64,000 nt of DNA from Anaerolentibacter hominis (GCF_032380675.1 NZ_JAWDIX010000005.1:62001-126000), one strand, 5' to 3'. Shown: positions 7,908 through 17,461, numbered from the stretch's first letter. The notes: generated by a model from the sequence alone, not told the origin. A program made the numbers and translations.

Positions 7908-9116
7908 ATGGATAAGATTAAAATGACGACACCGCTTGTGGAGATGGATGGGGATGAGATGACCCGCGTCCTCTGGAAGATGATTAAGGATGAACTGCTT
8001 AGCCCTTTTGTGGATTTAAATACAGAATATTATGATCTGGGACTGGAACATAGAAATGAGACCGATGACAAGGTGACAGTGGAATCTGCCGAGGCAACAA
8101 AGAAATATGGAGTTGCGGTAAAGTGCGCCACCATTACACCCAATGGCGCGAGGATGAAAGAATATAGTTTAAAGGAAATGTGGAAGAGCCCCAACGGCAC
8201 CATCAGGGCTATTCTGGATGGAACCGTATTCCGTAAACCGATTATTGTAAAAGGAATCGAACCCAATGTAAAGACATGGAAGAAACCGATTACGATTGCA
8301 AGGCATGCATACGGGGATGTGTATAAGGGCGTGGAGATCAAGGTTCCCGGACCGGGAAAATGTGAGCTGGTCTATACGGCGGAAGACGGAACGGTGATAA
8401 AGGAACTGATTCATGACTTCAAGGGATCTGGTATCGTACAGGGCACCCATAACATTGACGCCTCCATCGAGAGTTTTGCCAGAAGCTGTTTTAACTATGC
8501 TCTGGATCAGAAAGAGGATCTGTGGTTTGCTACGAAGGATACGATCTCCAAAAAATACGATCATAACTTCAAGGATATTTTCCAGGATATCTATGACAAG
8601 GAATACAAAGAGAAATTTGAGGAAGCGGGAATTACATATTTCTATACCCTGATTGACGATGCGGTTGCCCGTGTGATGAAGTCGGAAGGGGGTTATATCT
8701 GGGCCTGCAAAAACTATGACGGCGATGTAATGAGTGATATGATTTCGTCTGCATTCGGTTCACTGGCTATGATGACCTCCGTGCTGGTATCGCCGGACGG
8801 GTACTATGAGTATGAGGCGGCCCACGGTACGGTCCAGAGACATTATTATAAGCATCTGGCGGGCGAAGAGACTTCCACAAACTCGGTGGCCACTATCTTT
8901 GCATGGAGCGGTGCATTGAGAAAACGGGGTGAGCTGGACGGCAGCAAGGACCTGATGTGGTTTGCGGATAAATTGGAACATGCCACACTCAGTACCATTG
9001 AGTCCGGGAAGATGACCAAGGATCTGGCGCAGATTACTACCAATCCGGAGGTCGTTGTCTTAAACAGCGAAGGCTTTATCAAAGAGATCCGGAAGAATCT
9101 GGAGCAGATGCTCTAA
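7908..9116 (+). CDS. icd: NADP-dependent isocitrate dehydrogenase, homodimeric eukaryote-like type
   Basis: Oxidative decarboxylation of isocitrate to 2-oxoglutarate with NADP+, cytosolic; about 402 residues, the normal size of the type II homodimeric enzyme. It has VEMDGDEMTRVLW at the N-terminus, the substrate loop around SPNGTIR, the IPTHNID-like GTHNIDASIESFA, and the active-site region DDAVARVMKSEGGYIWACKNYDGDVMSD. An upstream in-frame ATG at 7902 lies only three bases from GGGAGG, so ATG 7908 (nine bases) is preferred. It would supply 2-oxoglutarate for glutamate, which feeds the transaminases and glutamine synthetase further along. Confidence 0.92.
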   Translation: MDKIKMTTPLVEMDGDEMTRVLWKMIKDELLSPFVDLNTEYYDLGLEHRNETDDKVTVESAEATKKYGVAVKCATITPNGARMKEYSLKEMWKSPNGTIRAILDGTVFRKPIIVKGIEPNVKTWKKPITIARHAYGDVYKGVEIKVPGPGKCELVYTAEDGTVIKELIHDFKGSGIVQGTHNIDASIESFARSCFNYALDQKEDLWFATKDTISKKYDHNFKDIFQDIYDKEYKEKFEEAGITYFYTLIDDAVARVMKSEGGYIWACKNYDGDVMSDMISSAFGSLAMMTSVLVSPDGYYEYEAAHGTVQRHYYKHLAGEETSTNSVATIFAWSGALRKRGELDGSKDLMWFADKLEHATLSTIESGKMTKDLAQITTNPEVVVLNSEGFIKEIRKNLEQML

Positions 9117-9184
9117 AATAGAAGAAATCTACAACGGGGCGGAACTATCCGCTCCGTTTGTGTAAACAGGAAAGGGAACGACAG

Positions 9185-11647
9185 ATGACGAAAGAACAAT
9201 TCAAAGCACTATGTCAGGAAGGAATTTTGGTGCTGGACGGGGCGACCGGTTCCAACTTGCAGAAACGCGGCATGCCGGCCGGCGTTTGTCCCGAACTGTG
9301 GATACTGGAACATGCAGATATTATGAAGGGGCTTCAGCGGGAGTATATCCAGGCGGGGGCCAGAATCTTATACACCCCTACTTTTTCAGGAAACAGGATT
9401 AAGCTGAAAGAGTATGGCCTGGAAGCATATGTGCGGGAGATGAACCGGGAGCTGGTGAAACTGACCAGAGAGGTTGCGGCCCAGAGCAATCAGAATATCT
9501 ATGTGGCCGCTGATATGACCATGACGGGCGAGCAGCTCTACCCTATAGGCACGCTTACCTTTGAGGAACTGGTAGACGTCTACAAGGAGCAGGTAAGCTG
9601 CATGCTGGAAGAGGGCGTGGATCTGTTCGTGGTGGAGACCATGATGAGCTTAAATGAATGCCGGGCGGCCCTGCTGGCTATTAAGGAGACCTGCGACCTG
9701 CCGGTTATGGTAACCCTTACCTTTAAAGAGGATGGGACAACCTTCTACGGAACCTACCCGGAGACGGCTGTGATTGTGCTGCAGTCTATGGGAGCCGACG
9801 CGGTGGGAGTCAATTGTTCCACGGGCCCGGACAAGATGTATTCGATTGTTAAGCGGATGAAGGAATACGCGGCCGTCCCGATTATTGCCAAGCCAAATGC
9901 AGGTATTCCTGCCCTGATTGACGGGGAGACGGTTTATAATATGGGGCCGGAAGAATTTGCGGAAGAGACGGCAAAGCTGGTGGAAGCGGGCGCTTCTGTG
10001 CTGGGCGGCTGCTGCGGCACTACGCCTCTTCACATTGCTCTGCTATATATGAAGGTTAAAGAGATGAAGAGTCCTGAAATCAGGACAGAGCAGCCCCGGG
10101 TGCTGACCACAGAACGGAAATTTGTGCCGATCGAACTGGACGGACGGTTTAAGATTGTGGGAGAGAGGATTAATCCCACCGGGAAGAAGGCCTTACAGGC
10201 CGAACTCCGGGAGGGCTCTCTGGAGCTGGTACGCCAGATGGCGGAGGATCAGGCAGAGCAGGGAGCACAGATCTTGGATATTAACATGGGTATGAATGGC
10301 ATCGACGAGAAGGAAATGATGCTTAAAACCATTTACGAGCTGATAAATCTTGTCGATACGCCGTTAAGCATTGACTCCAGCTATGTGGATATTATTGAGG
10401 CGGCCCTGCGGATTTATCCCGGACGGGCACTTATTAATTCCATTTCCATGGAAACGGAGAAAATGGAAAAGCTTCTGCCCATCGCCAAAAAGTACGGTGC
10501 CATGTTCATTCTTCTGCCTTTATCAGATAAGGGCCTTCCTGCTGATCTGGAGGAGAAGAAAGACATTATCCGGGGTGTTGTGAAACGAGCAGAGGAGCTG
10601 GGATTAACAAAGAATGATATTATCGTGGACGGACTGGTTCAGACGGTAGGAGCGAATAAAGCGGCGGCTTTGGAAACCATAGATACTATACGTTACTGCA
10701 AGGAAGAACTGGGCCTGGCCACCATCTGCGGCCTCTCCAATATTTCCTTCGGACTTCCGGAGCGTCAGTTTGTAAACAGCACTTTCCTGACTCTGGCAAT
10801 CGGTGCGGGGCTTACTATGGCAATCTCCAATCCATCCCAGGAGCTGCTGGTGAGGACGGCCTTTGCCGCCGATCTGCTGATGGCGAAGGAGGATGCGGAC
10901 TTAAGATATATGGATCGGGTGAGCAATAATCCCATGACCATGGGAACCTCTTCCGGTACAGGGGCGGTTGCCGGTGCGGGGACAAAAAAACAGGATGGTC
11001 TTTCGGAGAAACCGGTGATCTTTCAGATGGTAGTGAAGGGAAACAGAAAGCAGATTCTGGAAGGAGTAAAGGCAGAACTTTCCAGGGGAACGGCTCCTTC
11101 CGATATTCTTGATAATATGCTTATCCCCGCCATCAATGAAGTGGGACGGCTCTTTGATAAACAGATTTATTTCCTCCCTCAGCTGATCTCCGGTGCAGAG
11201 ACCATGCGGATGGCGGTAGATTATCTGGAACCTTTGCTGGTTCAGAGCGGGACAGATAAGAAGCAGGGTAAAATCGTCCTGGCCAGCGTGGCGGGAGATA
11301 TTCATGATATCGGCAAGAATCTGGTTGGACTGATGCTGAAAAACTATGGGTTTGAGGTAATCGACCTGGGCAAAGATGTGCCGGCGGAACGGATCGTGGA
11401 CACGGCGCTGCGGGAAGACGCTGATATTATCGGTCTTTCTGCGCTGATGACCACCACCATGATGGAAATGAAGAATGTGATTGAGCTTGCGAAAGAGAAG
11501 CAGGCCCGCGCCAAGGTTATCATAGGCGGAGCCGTGATCACAGAGAGCTTTGCCAGGGAGATCGGGGCGGACGGATATTCCCCGGATGCGTCAGAGGCTG
11601 TGGTTTTGGCAAGGAAGCTCTTAAATCTGGGCAATACTAATGAATAA
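9185..11647 (+). CDS. metH: Cobalamin-dependent methionine synthase lacking the reactivation domain
   Basis: Transfers a methyl group from methyltetrahydrofolate to homocysteine via cobalamin. The 820 residues hold, in order: a homocysteine-binding barrel (1-300) with the three zinc cysteines in GVNCSTG and LGGCCGTT; a pterin-binding barrel (320-600) opening GERINPTG; a cobalamin cap helix domain (610-700); and the B12-binding Rossmann domain with GDIHDIGKNL, whose His ligates cobalt. The protein stops there; the AdoMet-binding reactivation domain of E. coli MetH (about 1,200 residues) is absent. ATG 9185 follows AGGAAAGGGA; an upstream in-frame start at 9158 lacks a ribosome-binding site. 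Confidence 0.92.
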   Translation: MTKEQFKALCQEGILVLDGATGSNLQKRGMPAGVCPELWILEHADIMKGLQREYIQAGARILYTPTFSGNRIKLKEYGLEAYVREMNRELVKLTREVAAQSNQNIYVAADMTMTGEQLYPIGTLTFEELVDVYKEQVSCMLEEGVDLFVVETMMSLNECRAALLAIKETCDLPVMVTLTFKEDGTTFYGTYPETAVIVLQSMGADAVGVNCSTGPDKMYSIVKRMKEYAAVPIIAKPNAGIPALIDGETVYNMGPEEFAEETAKLVEAGASVLGGCCGTTPLHIALLYMKVKEMKSPEIRTEQPRVLTTERKFVPIELDGRFKIVGERINPTGKKALQAELREGSLELVRQMAEDQAEQGAQILDINMGMNGIDEKEMMLKTIYELINLVDTPLSIDSSYVDIIEAALRIYPGRALINSISMETEKMEKLLPIAKKYGAMFILLPLSDKGLPADLEEKKDIIRGVVKRAEELGLTKNDIIVDGLVQTVGANKAAALETIDTIRYCKEELGLATICGLSNISFGLPERQFVNSTFLTLAIGAGLTMAISNPSQELLVRTAFAADLLMAKEDADLRYMDRVSNNPMTMGTSSGTGAVAGAGTKKQDGLSEKPVIFQMVVKGNRKQILEGVKAELSRGTAPSDILDNMLIPAINEVGRLFDKQIYFLPQLISGAETMRMAVDYLEPLLVQSGTDKKQGKIVLASVAGDIHDIGKNLVGLMLKNYGFEVIDLGKDVPAERIVDTALREDADIIGLSALMTTTMMEMKNVIELAKEKQARAKVIIGGAVITESFAREIGADGYSPDASEAVVLARKLLNLGNTNE

Positions 11648-11674
11648 TATCAGGAAAGGAAACGGGACGGGGAA

Positions 11675-12613
11675 ATGGCACAGACTAGTTCGGTGGATTT
11701 GATTGTTCCCAGCTACAAGCCGGATGAGAAGCTCAAACACCTGCTGGAAATGATGGGAAAACAAACCGTAAAGCCAGACAGGATATTTCTGATCAACACG
11801 GAAGAGGAATTTCTGCGGAAGGAATATTATTCTTTCTGTGAGAATCTTACGCTGATTCATATAAAAAAGGAAGAATTTGATCATGGAGGCACGAGAAACT
11901 ATGGAGTGTCTCTCTCAGACGCGGATTTTGTGCTGCTGATGACCCAGGATGCTGTGCCGACCGATGAGTTCCTGATCGAGAAGCTTCTTGCACCCATGGA
12001 GTCGGAGCAGGTGGCGGCAAGCTATGCCAGACAGTTAGACGACGGCAAAGCGGGGGTGGTGGAGAACTTCACAAGACAATTTAACTATCCGGATCAATCG
12101 TATACCAAGTCGGCGGCGGATATTCCCCGGCTGGGCATTAAGACGTATTTCTGTTCCAATGCCTGCGCCATGTACCGGAGATCGGTATATATGTCTTTGG
12201 GAGGATTTGTGACAAAGGCAATCTTTAATGAGGATATGATTATGGCATCCAGGATGGTTGACGCAGGATTCTCCATTGCCTACTGTGCGGATGCGAAGGT
12301 GGTTCACTCCCATAAATATACGTATCGGCAGCAGTTTACCAGGAATTTTGATCTGGGTGTTTCTCAGACGATGTACCGGGAGATTTTTGACCGGGTGAAG
12401 TCGGAATCGGAAGGCGTAAAGCTTGTGAAAACCACAATGAAATATTTATTAAAATCAGGAAAGGCCTGGCTGATTCCCGATTTGATTCTGGCAAGCGGTT
12501 TTAAATTTCTGGGTTATAAGCTGGGACGAAACTATGAAAAACTGCCCCGCAGCCTGGTAGTAAAGTTCAGTATGAACAAGAGTTTCTGGAAGAAGGAGCG
12601 AAACATTGGATGA
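11675..12613 (+). CDS. Family 2 glycosyltransferase, rhamnosyltransferase-like
   Basis: A 312-residue GT-A fold enzyme with VDLIVPSYKPDEKL at the N-terminus, the acidic nucleotide-sugar site around LLMTQDAVP (residue 90), and the acceptor/base region NEDMIMASRMVDAGF near 185. It resembles putative rhamnosyltransferases that build cell-surface polysaccharides. It has no transmembrane segment and overlaps the following glycosyltransferase by eight bases, so the two probably act on one glycan. The donor and acceptor sugars cannot be read from the sequence. Confidence 0.8.
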   Translation: MAQTSSVDLIVPSYKPDEKLKHLLEMMGKQTVKPDRIFLINTEEEFLRKEYYSFCENLTLIHIKKEEFDHGGTRNYGVSLSDADFVLLMTQDAVPTDEFLIEKLLAPMESEQVAASYARQLDDGKAGVVENFTRQFNYPDQSYTKSAADIPRLGIKTYFCSNACAMYRRSVYMSLGGFVTKAIFNEDMIMASRMVDAGFSIAYCADAKVVHSHKYTYRQQFTRNFDLGVSQTMYREIFDRVKSESEGVKLVKTTMKYLLKSGKAWLIPDLILASGFKFLGYKLGRNYEKLPRSLVVKFSMNKSFWKKERNIG

Positions 12614-13532
12614 TTTGGTATCGATTGTCATGACCTCCTATAATGGAGAAAATTATATCGCGGATCAGATCCGGTCTATTCTGGATCAGACATGGGGGAA
12701 CTTCGAACTGACTATCTGGGATGACGGGTCCACAGACCGCACCGCGGAGATTGTGTCTGAGTTTTGCAGCCGTTTTCCGGATAAGATTTCCTTTCATAAA
12801 AATGTACAAAACAAAGGCGTGGTGAAGAACTTTCTGGAAGGAGCGCAGGCCGCCAGGGGGGACTATGTGATGTTTGCCGACCAGGATGACTGGTGGCTTG
12901 AGGATAAGATTGCCCGTACTCTTAATAAAATGAAGCAGCTGGAAGGACAGTGCGGGAAAGAGACTCCGCTTGCAGTGTTTACCGATGTGAAGGTGACGGA
13001 CGGAGAGCTTTTCGTGACGGCTGAGTCCTTTCATAAATCCGACAGGCTGGATGTAACGAAGACGGACCTGGCCCATCTATTGATGGAGAATAAACTGATC
13101 GGCTGTACCGTGATGTTTAACAGGGCTCTTGGGGGAAAGCTTGACTATATGCCCCAAAAGGCCAGATACCACGACTGGTGGGTGGGCTTGATCGCGGCGT
13201 CTTTCGGGCAGATCGGCTATGTAAAGCAGCCCACCATGCTTTACCGCCAGCACGGCGGGAATCAGGTGGGAGACCAGAGCTTTAAAGGATATGTAGCCGG
13301 CAGAGTCTCCGATTCGTCCGGGCAGAGGAAGGCAATCGCGGATACGATCAGCCAGGGACGGGAGCTTCTGGAACATTTTGGCGCGGAGCTTCCGGAGGAA
13401 AAGACTCATATTCTGAGGGAGTTTGTCCGGCTCGCGGATGCAGGATTTCTGAAAAAAAGATATCTGCTGCTGAAATATGGATTTTTAAAGTCGGGGCTGG
13501 TGCGGAACCTGGGACTGATGGTATTGATATAA
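12606..13532 (+). CDS. Family 2 glycosyltransferase (TTG start)
   Basis: A 308-residue GT2 enzyme with a textbook N-terminus: VSIVMTSYNGENYIADQIRSI, the WDDGSTD nucleotide site near residue 39, and FADQDDWW (DxD) near residue 96. The second acidic site lies around RYHDWWVGLIA. The only start compatible with the GAAGGAGCG ribosome-binding site is TTG at 12606, overlapping the upstream stop. It probably adds a sugar to a surface polysaccharide together with the preceding enzyme. No export or polymerase genes lie next to this pair, so it is a detached two-gene unit. Confidence 0.82.
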   Translation: MDDLVSIVMTSYNGENYIADQIRSILDQTWGNFELTIWDDGSTDRTAEIVSEFCSRFPDKISFHKNVQNKGVVKNFLEGAQAARGDYVMFADQDDWWLEDKIARTLNKMKQLEGQCGKETPLAVFTDVKVTDGELFVTAESFHKSDRLDVTKTDLAHLLMENKLIGCTVMFNRALGGKLDYMPQKARYHDWWVGLIAASFGQIGYVKQPTMLYRQHGGNQVGDQSFKGYVAGRVSDSSGQRKAIADTISQGRELLEHFGAELPEEKTHILREFVRLADAGFLKKRYLLLKYGFLKSGLVRNLGLMVLI

Positions 13533-13603
13533 AATTCACAATATCTGTATGAAAATAACCTGAAACTTGATCTTTTTTAACCTAATCCGGTTAAACCGCG
13601 CAG

Positions 13604-13632
13604 TTGACAAAGCCGGGGCGACTTGATACAAT
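13604..13632 (+). promoter_or_regulatory. Sigma-A promoter of ilvN-ilvC
   Basis: A consensus -35 TTGACA at 13604-13609 and -10 TACAAT at 13627-13632 are separated by exactly 17 bp. Transcription would start near 13639, about 64 bases before ilvN. No terminator or T-box lies in the short leader. Confidence 0.8.
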
Positions 13633-13702
13633 GGTTACCAAATTGAAAAAATATGCACATTATACACATAAATGCAGGATTACACAGTAAAAGAGGATGC
13701 TT

Positions 13703-14206
13703 ATGAGCAAAGTAGTTTTTTCCATTCTTGTAGATAATACGCCGGGTGTTCTGAACCGGGTTTCCAACCTGTTCAGCCGCCGGGGATACAATATTGACAG
13801 TCTTACTGTTGGGGAGACCCATGATCCGGAGGTATCCAGGATCACAGTAGCCGTCAGCGGTGACCATATCATTCTGGAGCAGATTGAGAAACAGCTTGCC
13901 AAGCTGGAAAATGTAAGAGGAATTGTAAAGCTGAAAGATGGAGAAAGCGTCTGCAGGGAGCTGATCCTTGTGAAGGTTGCAGCTACCGCTAAGGAGAGAC
14001 AGGCTATCATTGCGGTCGCCGATATATTCCGTGCCAAGATTGTGGATGTGGCTACAGATTCGCTGATGGTGGAGCTGACCGGCAATCAGGCCAAGATTGA
14101 TGCTTTTATCAATCTTCTGGCTGGATATGAAATTATTGAATTGGTTAGGACAGGTATTACCGGCCTGGTTAGGGGCTCTGGCGATATTGCTGACTACATA
14201 GATTAA
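13703..14206 (+). CDS. ilvN: Acetolactate synthase small (regulatory) subunit
   Basis: Regulatory subunit of acetohydroxyacid synthase, which binds valine through its ACT domain; 167 residues, the usual size. The ACT domain covers 1-78 (FSILVDNTPGVLNRVSNLFSRRGYNIDSL is the classic opening) and a second ferredoxin-like domain follows to the end (GLVRGSGDIADYID). ATG 13703 sits six bases from AAGAGG; the in-frame ATG at 13697 abuts it. The catalytic subunit ilvB is 10 kb downstream (23895), an unusual separation, while ilvC follows directly. A 17-codon ORF overlaps this start. Confidence 0.93.
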   Translation: MSKVVFSILVDNTPGVLNRVSNLFSRRGYNIDSLTVGETHDPEVSRITVAVSGDHIILEQIEKQLAKLENVRGIVKLKDGESVCRELILVKVAATAKERQAIIAVADIFRAKIVDVATDSLMVELTGNQAKIDAFINLLAGYEIIELVRTGITGLVRGSGDIADYID

Positions 14207-14238
14207 CTATTTAAATTATATCAGGAGGTAGTTTTAAA

Positions 14239-15249
14239 ATGGCAAAGATTTACTATCAGGAAGATTGTAACTTATCCTTATTAGAGGGTAAAACCGTTGC
14301 TGTCATCGGATACGGCAGCCAGGGCCATGCACATGCGCTGAATCTGAAAGAGTCCGGTATTCATGTTGTAATCGGTCTGTATGAAGGAAGCAGATCCTGG
14401 GCAAAAGCGGAAGCAGCAGGATTTGAAGTTTATACCGCAGCTGAAGCTGCAAAGAAAGCCGACATCATCATGATCTTAATCAATGATGAGAAGCAGGCGA
14501 AGATGTATCAGGAATCCATCGCTCCCAATCTGGAAGCAGGGAATACCGTTATGTTCGCTCATGGTTTTGCAATTCATTTCGGCCAGATTATTCCTCCGAA
14601 GGATGTCAATGTAATCATGATCGCTCCTAAGGGACCGGGCCATACCGTAAGAAGCCAGTATCAGGAAGGCCAGGGCGTTCCATGTCTGATCGCTGTACAT
14701 CAGGATGCAACAGGCAACGCTCATGATATCGGACTTGCTTATGCTCTGGGTATCGGCGGTGCCAGAGCCGGCGTTCTGGAGACTACATTCAGAGAAGAAA
14801 CAGAGACCGACCTGTTCGGCGAGCAGGCTGTTCTTTGCGGCGGTGTCTGCGCTCTGATGAAAACAGGATTTGAAGTATTAGTAGAAGCTGGCTATGAGCC
14901 GGAGAGTGCTTATTTTGAGTGTATCCATGAGATGAAGCTGATCGTTGACCTGATCAATGAAAGCGGATTTGCAGGCATGAGATATTCTATTTCCAATACC
15001 GCTGAATACGGTGATTATATTACAGGACCGAAGATCATCACGGAAGATACCAAGAACGCGATGCGTCAGGTTCTGAAAGATATCCAGGAAGGCGTATTTG
15101 CCCGCAACTGGCTGCTGGAGAACCAGATCGGCTGCACAAACTTCCTTGCAAAGAGAAGAATGGAAGCAGATCATCAGCTGGAGAAAGTCGGAGCAGAGCT
15201 TCGTAATATGATGAGCTGGACCAAGAAAGCAAAATTACTGGATAACTAA
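14239..15249 (+). CDS. ilvC: Ketol-acid reductoisomerase, class I
   Basis: Converts acetolactate or acetohydroxybutyrate to the dihydroxyacids with NADPH and Mg2+. Its 336 residues match the short class I enzyme. The Rossmann motif GYGSQGHAHALNL lies near residue 26. The Mg ligands fall in the EETETDLFGEQ segment near 190 and in FECIHEMKLI near 226. The strong AGGAGG precedes ATG by the expected spacing. Codon use is noticeably AT/C-richer in optimal codons than its neighbours, as expected of a highly expressed gene. It is the last gene of the ilvN-ilvC unit and is followed by a perfect terminator. Confidence 0.96.
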   Translation: MAKIYYQEDCNLSLLEGKTVAVIGYGSQGHAHALNLKESGIHVVIGLYEGSRSWAKAEAAGFEVYTAAEAAKKADIIMILINDEKQAKMYQESIAPNLEAGNTVMFAHGFAIHFGQIIPPKDVNVIMIAPKGPGHTVRSQYQEGQGVPCLIAVHQDATGNAHDIGLAYALGIGGARAGVLETTFREETETDLFGEQAVLCGGVCALMKTGFEVLVEAGYEPESAYFECIHEMKLIVDLINESGFAGMRYSISNTAEYGDYITGPKIITEDTKNAMRQVLKDIQEGVFARNWLLENQIGCTNFLAKRRMEADHQLEKVGAELRNMMSWTKKAKLLDN

Positions 15250-15276
15250 TAATTGCAGCTGTTATAAAGGTAAGAG

Positions 15277-15304
15277 GGGTATGGAGCGATCCATACCCTT
15301 TTTT
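15277..15304 (+). terminator. Intrinsic terminator after ilvC
   Basis: A perfect 9-bp stem (15277-15285 with 15290-15298) with a GCGA tetraloop, followed by six T. It cleanly ends the ilvN-ilvC transcript. Confidence 0.92.
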
Positions 15305-15365
15305 GGACTTGTCGTATTATGACAGACAATCAGGCTTGCCGGAAGGAATTATTTGGGAGGTAACT

Positions 15366-16421
15366 ATGGACTATGATTTTTCTGCAATCGTGGAAGATTT
15401 ACTGTACTGGTACGATAATAACGCCGGAATTTTAAGGTGGCGCCAGGAACCGAAGCCATATTATATCTGGATCTCGGAAATAATGCTGCAGCAGACAAGG
15501 GTGGAGGCGGTAAAAGACTACTTTGACCGGTTTGTAGAAGCGCTGCCCGATATCCGGAGTTTGGCGGAAGCGGAGGAAGAGCGGCTCTTGAAGCTATGGG
15601 AGGGCCTTGGCTATTATAACCGGGTCAGAAACCTGAAACGTGCGGCAGAGAAAATTATGGCAGAATACGGCGGCCGTATGCCGTCTTCTTTTGAAGAACT
15701 GCAAAAACTCCCCGGCATCGGTTCCTATACGGCAGGCGCTATCGCATCGGCTGCGTTCGGTGAAAAGGTACCGGCGGTGGATGGAAATGTGCTGCGGGTG
15801 GCGATGAGACTGTCAGCCGACTACAGTGAAATCACGAAGCAGTCTGTAAAGAAAGGGCTGGAAGAGACATTAAAGAAGATCATGCCGGAGCGGCCGGGCG
15901 ACTTTAACCAGTCGCTGATGGAGCTGGGAGCGGTGGTCTGTCTGCCCAATGGAAAACCGCTGTGTGACAAATGCCCTGTGATGCATCTGTGCAGAGCATT
16001 TAAACAGGATATCCAGATGGAGCTTCCGGTGAAGGCGGCGAAAAGGCCCAGGAGAATTGAGGAACGATCCGTCTTTATCCTGGAATACGACGGGAAGTAC
16101 GCTCTGTTTAAAAGGCCGGCCAGGGGTCTGCTGGCTGGCCTCTGGGAACTTCCGAACAGGGAAGGATGGCTGACGGCGGCGGAGGCCGGACACTGGCTGT
16201 CGGACAGGGGACTTGTGATTGCGGAATTAAATCCCCTTGCCGATGCGAAGCATATTTTTAGTCATGTGGAGTGGCATATGCTGGGATACTTTATCCGATT
16301 GAACGAAATGCCGGAATTCATTGATGAGGGGAGACGCCCCGTGTGGGTAACCGGGGCTGAGATTAAGGAGCGGTTCGCGCTGCCCTCCGCTTTTGAGGCT
16401 TATACGCCGCTGCTTGTGTAG
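15366..16421 (+). CDS. mutY: A/G-specific adenine DNA glycosylase MutY
   Basis: Removes adenine mispaired with 8-oxoguanine. The 351 residues contain the catalytic Glu47 (LQQTRVEAV), the helix-hairpin-helix LPGIGSYTAGAI with Asp139 (VDGNV), an iron-sulfur cluster motif C-x7-C-x2-C-x5-C near 200-220 (first gap one longer than the E. coli x6), and a C-terminal MutT-like 8-oxoG reader domain from about 235 (KRPARGLLAGLWELPN). ATG 15366 is five bases from GGGAGG, so the longer in-frame start at 15303 within the terminator is rejected. The 3' end overlaps the convergent LysR gene by 22 bases. Confidence 0.92.
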   Translation: MDYDFSAIVEDLLYWYDNNAGILRWRQEPKPYYIWISEIMLQQTRVEAVKDYFDRFVEALPDIRSLAEAEEERLLKLWEGLGYYNRVRNLKRAAEKIMAEYGGRMPSSFEELQKLPGIGSYTAGAIASAAFGEKVPAVDGNVLRVAMRLSADYSEITKQSVKKGLEETLKKIMPERPGDFNQSLMELGAVVCLPNGKPLCDKCPVMHLCRAFKQDIQMELPVKAAKRPRRIEERSVFILEYDGKYALFKRPARGLLAGLWELPNREGWLTAAEAGHWLSDRGLVIAELNPLADAKHIFSHVEWHMLGYFIRLNEMPEFIDEGRRPVWVTGAEIKERFALPSAFEAYTPLLV

Positions 16422-17317
16422 GATGTGAGAAAGTATTTGGCCGCATCGGATAAGACCGCATTTTTATTGTGAACAAAGCCCAGTTCTCTGGGCGGAATCG
16501 GTTCGGACAGGGGGATTTCAATTAATTCCCCTGTTTTTAATTCCTCTTCTACAAAATTGCCGATCACACAGGCTATGCCCAGACCTATCTTTGCAAATTC
16601 AATCAGCAGATCCATATTGCTGATCTCCAGCACCTCGTTGACTTCCAGCTGTCTGGCACGAAGATAGTTGTCGATGTAGATCCTGGTTATATTTTCCCGA
16701 TCCAGCATCATCAGGTTGCCGCAGCGAAAGAGCGCCTCGCTGTCTGCTGTCTCATATTCCGACAGAAGCCCGCGGGTACACAGCGTATCCAGGCAGGTCT
16801 GGCTTACGACAAAGATATCGCGTATCGTTTCCAGATGATAAAAATCCATGTTTCCGAGCTTCTCCGGACGTCCCACCAGGCCGATGTCCAGTTCATTCTT
16901 TTCAATCAGCTTTAATGTATGGAAAGTAGACTGACAGTGAATCGTGATCTTAATGTGGGGATTCTCCCGGATAAATCGGGAGAGAAACGGAAGCAGCATA
17001 TATTTGCACAGAGTAGTGCTGACGCCGATCCGGATCTGTCCGAGTTCCAGATTCTGTATCTGATTCATCGCCTCCTCCGCCTTGGAAAGAGCGGAAAAAG
17101 CAGTCGTCGTATAATCATATAAAATCTTTCCCGCAGGAGTCAGGCTGACCCCTCTTGCACCCCGGTTAAACAAGGCCACATGAAAGCTCTCCTCCAGTTT
17201 GGAAATAGCCTTGCTGACAGCCGGCTGGCTCACAAAAAGCTCCTTCGCCGCGTGGGAAATATTACCGGTCCGGGCCACCGCGTGAAAAGCCCGGTACAGC
17301 GATAAATTGTGTTCCAT
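16400..17317 (-). CDS. LysR-family regulator divergent from leuC
   Basis: A 305-residue LysR-type regulator. An N-terminal winged helix-turn-helix (HAVARTGNISHAAKELFVSQPAVSKAISKLEE, in pieces) is followed by the substrate-binding domain from residue 90 (IRIGVSTTLCKYMLLPFLSRF). It is transcribed away from leuC across a 176-bp gap, the standard arrangement for a LysR protein that controls its neighbour, so regulation of leuCD by a pathway intermediate is a reasonable guess. The ligand is not evident. Its 3' end overlaps the end of mutY. Confidence 0.87.
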   Translation of the reverse strand: MEHNLSLYRAFHAVARTGNISHAAKELFVSQPAVSKAISKLEESFHVALFNRGARGVSLTPAGKILYDYTTTAFSALSKAEEAMNQIQNLELGQIRIGVSTTLCKYMLLPFLSRFIRENPHIKITIHCQSTFHTLKLIEKNELDIGLVGRPEKLGNMDFYHLETIRDIFVVSQTCLDTLCTRGLLSEYETADSEALFRCGNLMMLDRENITRIYIDNYLRARQLEVNEVLEISNMDLLIEFAKIGLGIACVIGNFVEEELKTGELIEIPLSEPIPPRELGFVHNKNAVLSDAAKYFLTSYTSSGV

Positions 17318-17433
17318 ACAAAAACCCCCTTTTATTCGTTAATTTACTACGTTCTTCGTTATTCATTCTTGATTTCATTTTTCCTTTCTCTTCTCATAAT
17401 TTCAGGTTATACTTTCCATTCCAAATATTTATT

Positions 17434-17461
17434 TTTATTATACCAGATAATATGCTAGAAT
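17434..17461 (+). promoter_or_regulatory. Candidate extended -10 promoter of leuC
   Basis: TGCTAGAAT at 17453-17461 forms an extended -10 element. A weak -35 TTTATT lies 16 bp upstream (17434-17439). A poor -35 is typical of promoters that need a LysR activator, which here is encoded divergently. Confidence 0.4.

Noticed and set aside
16432..17317. LysR gene as part of the mutY transcript
   Set aside because: It lies on the opposite strand and only its last 22 bases overlap mutY; its start faces leuC.
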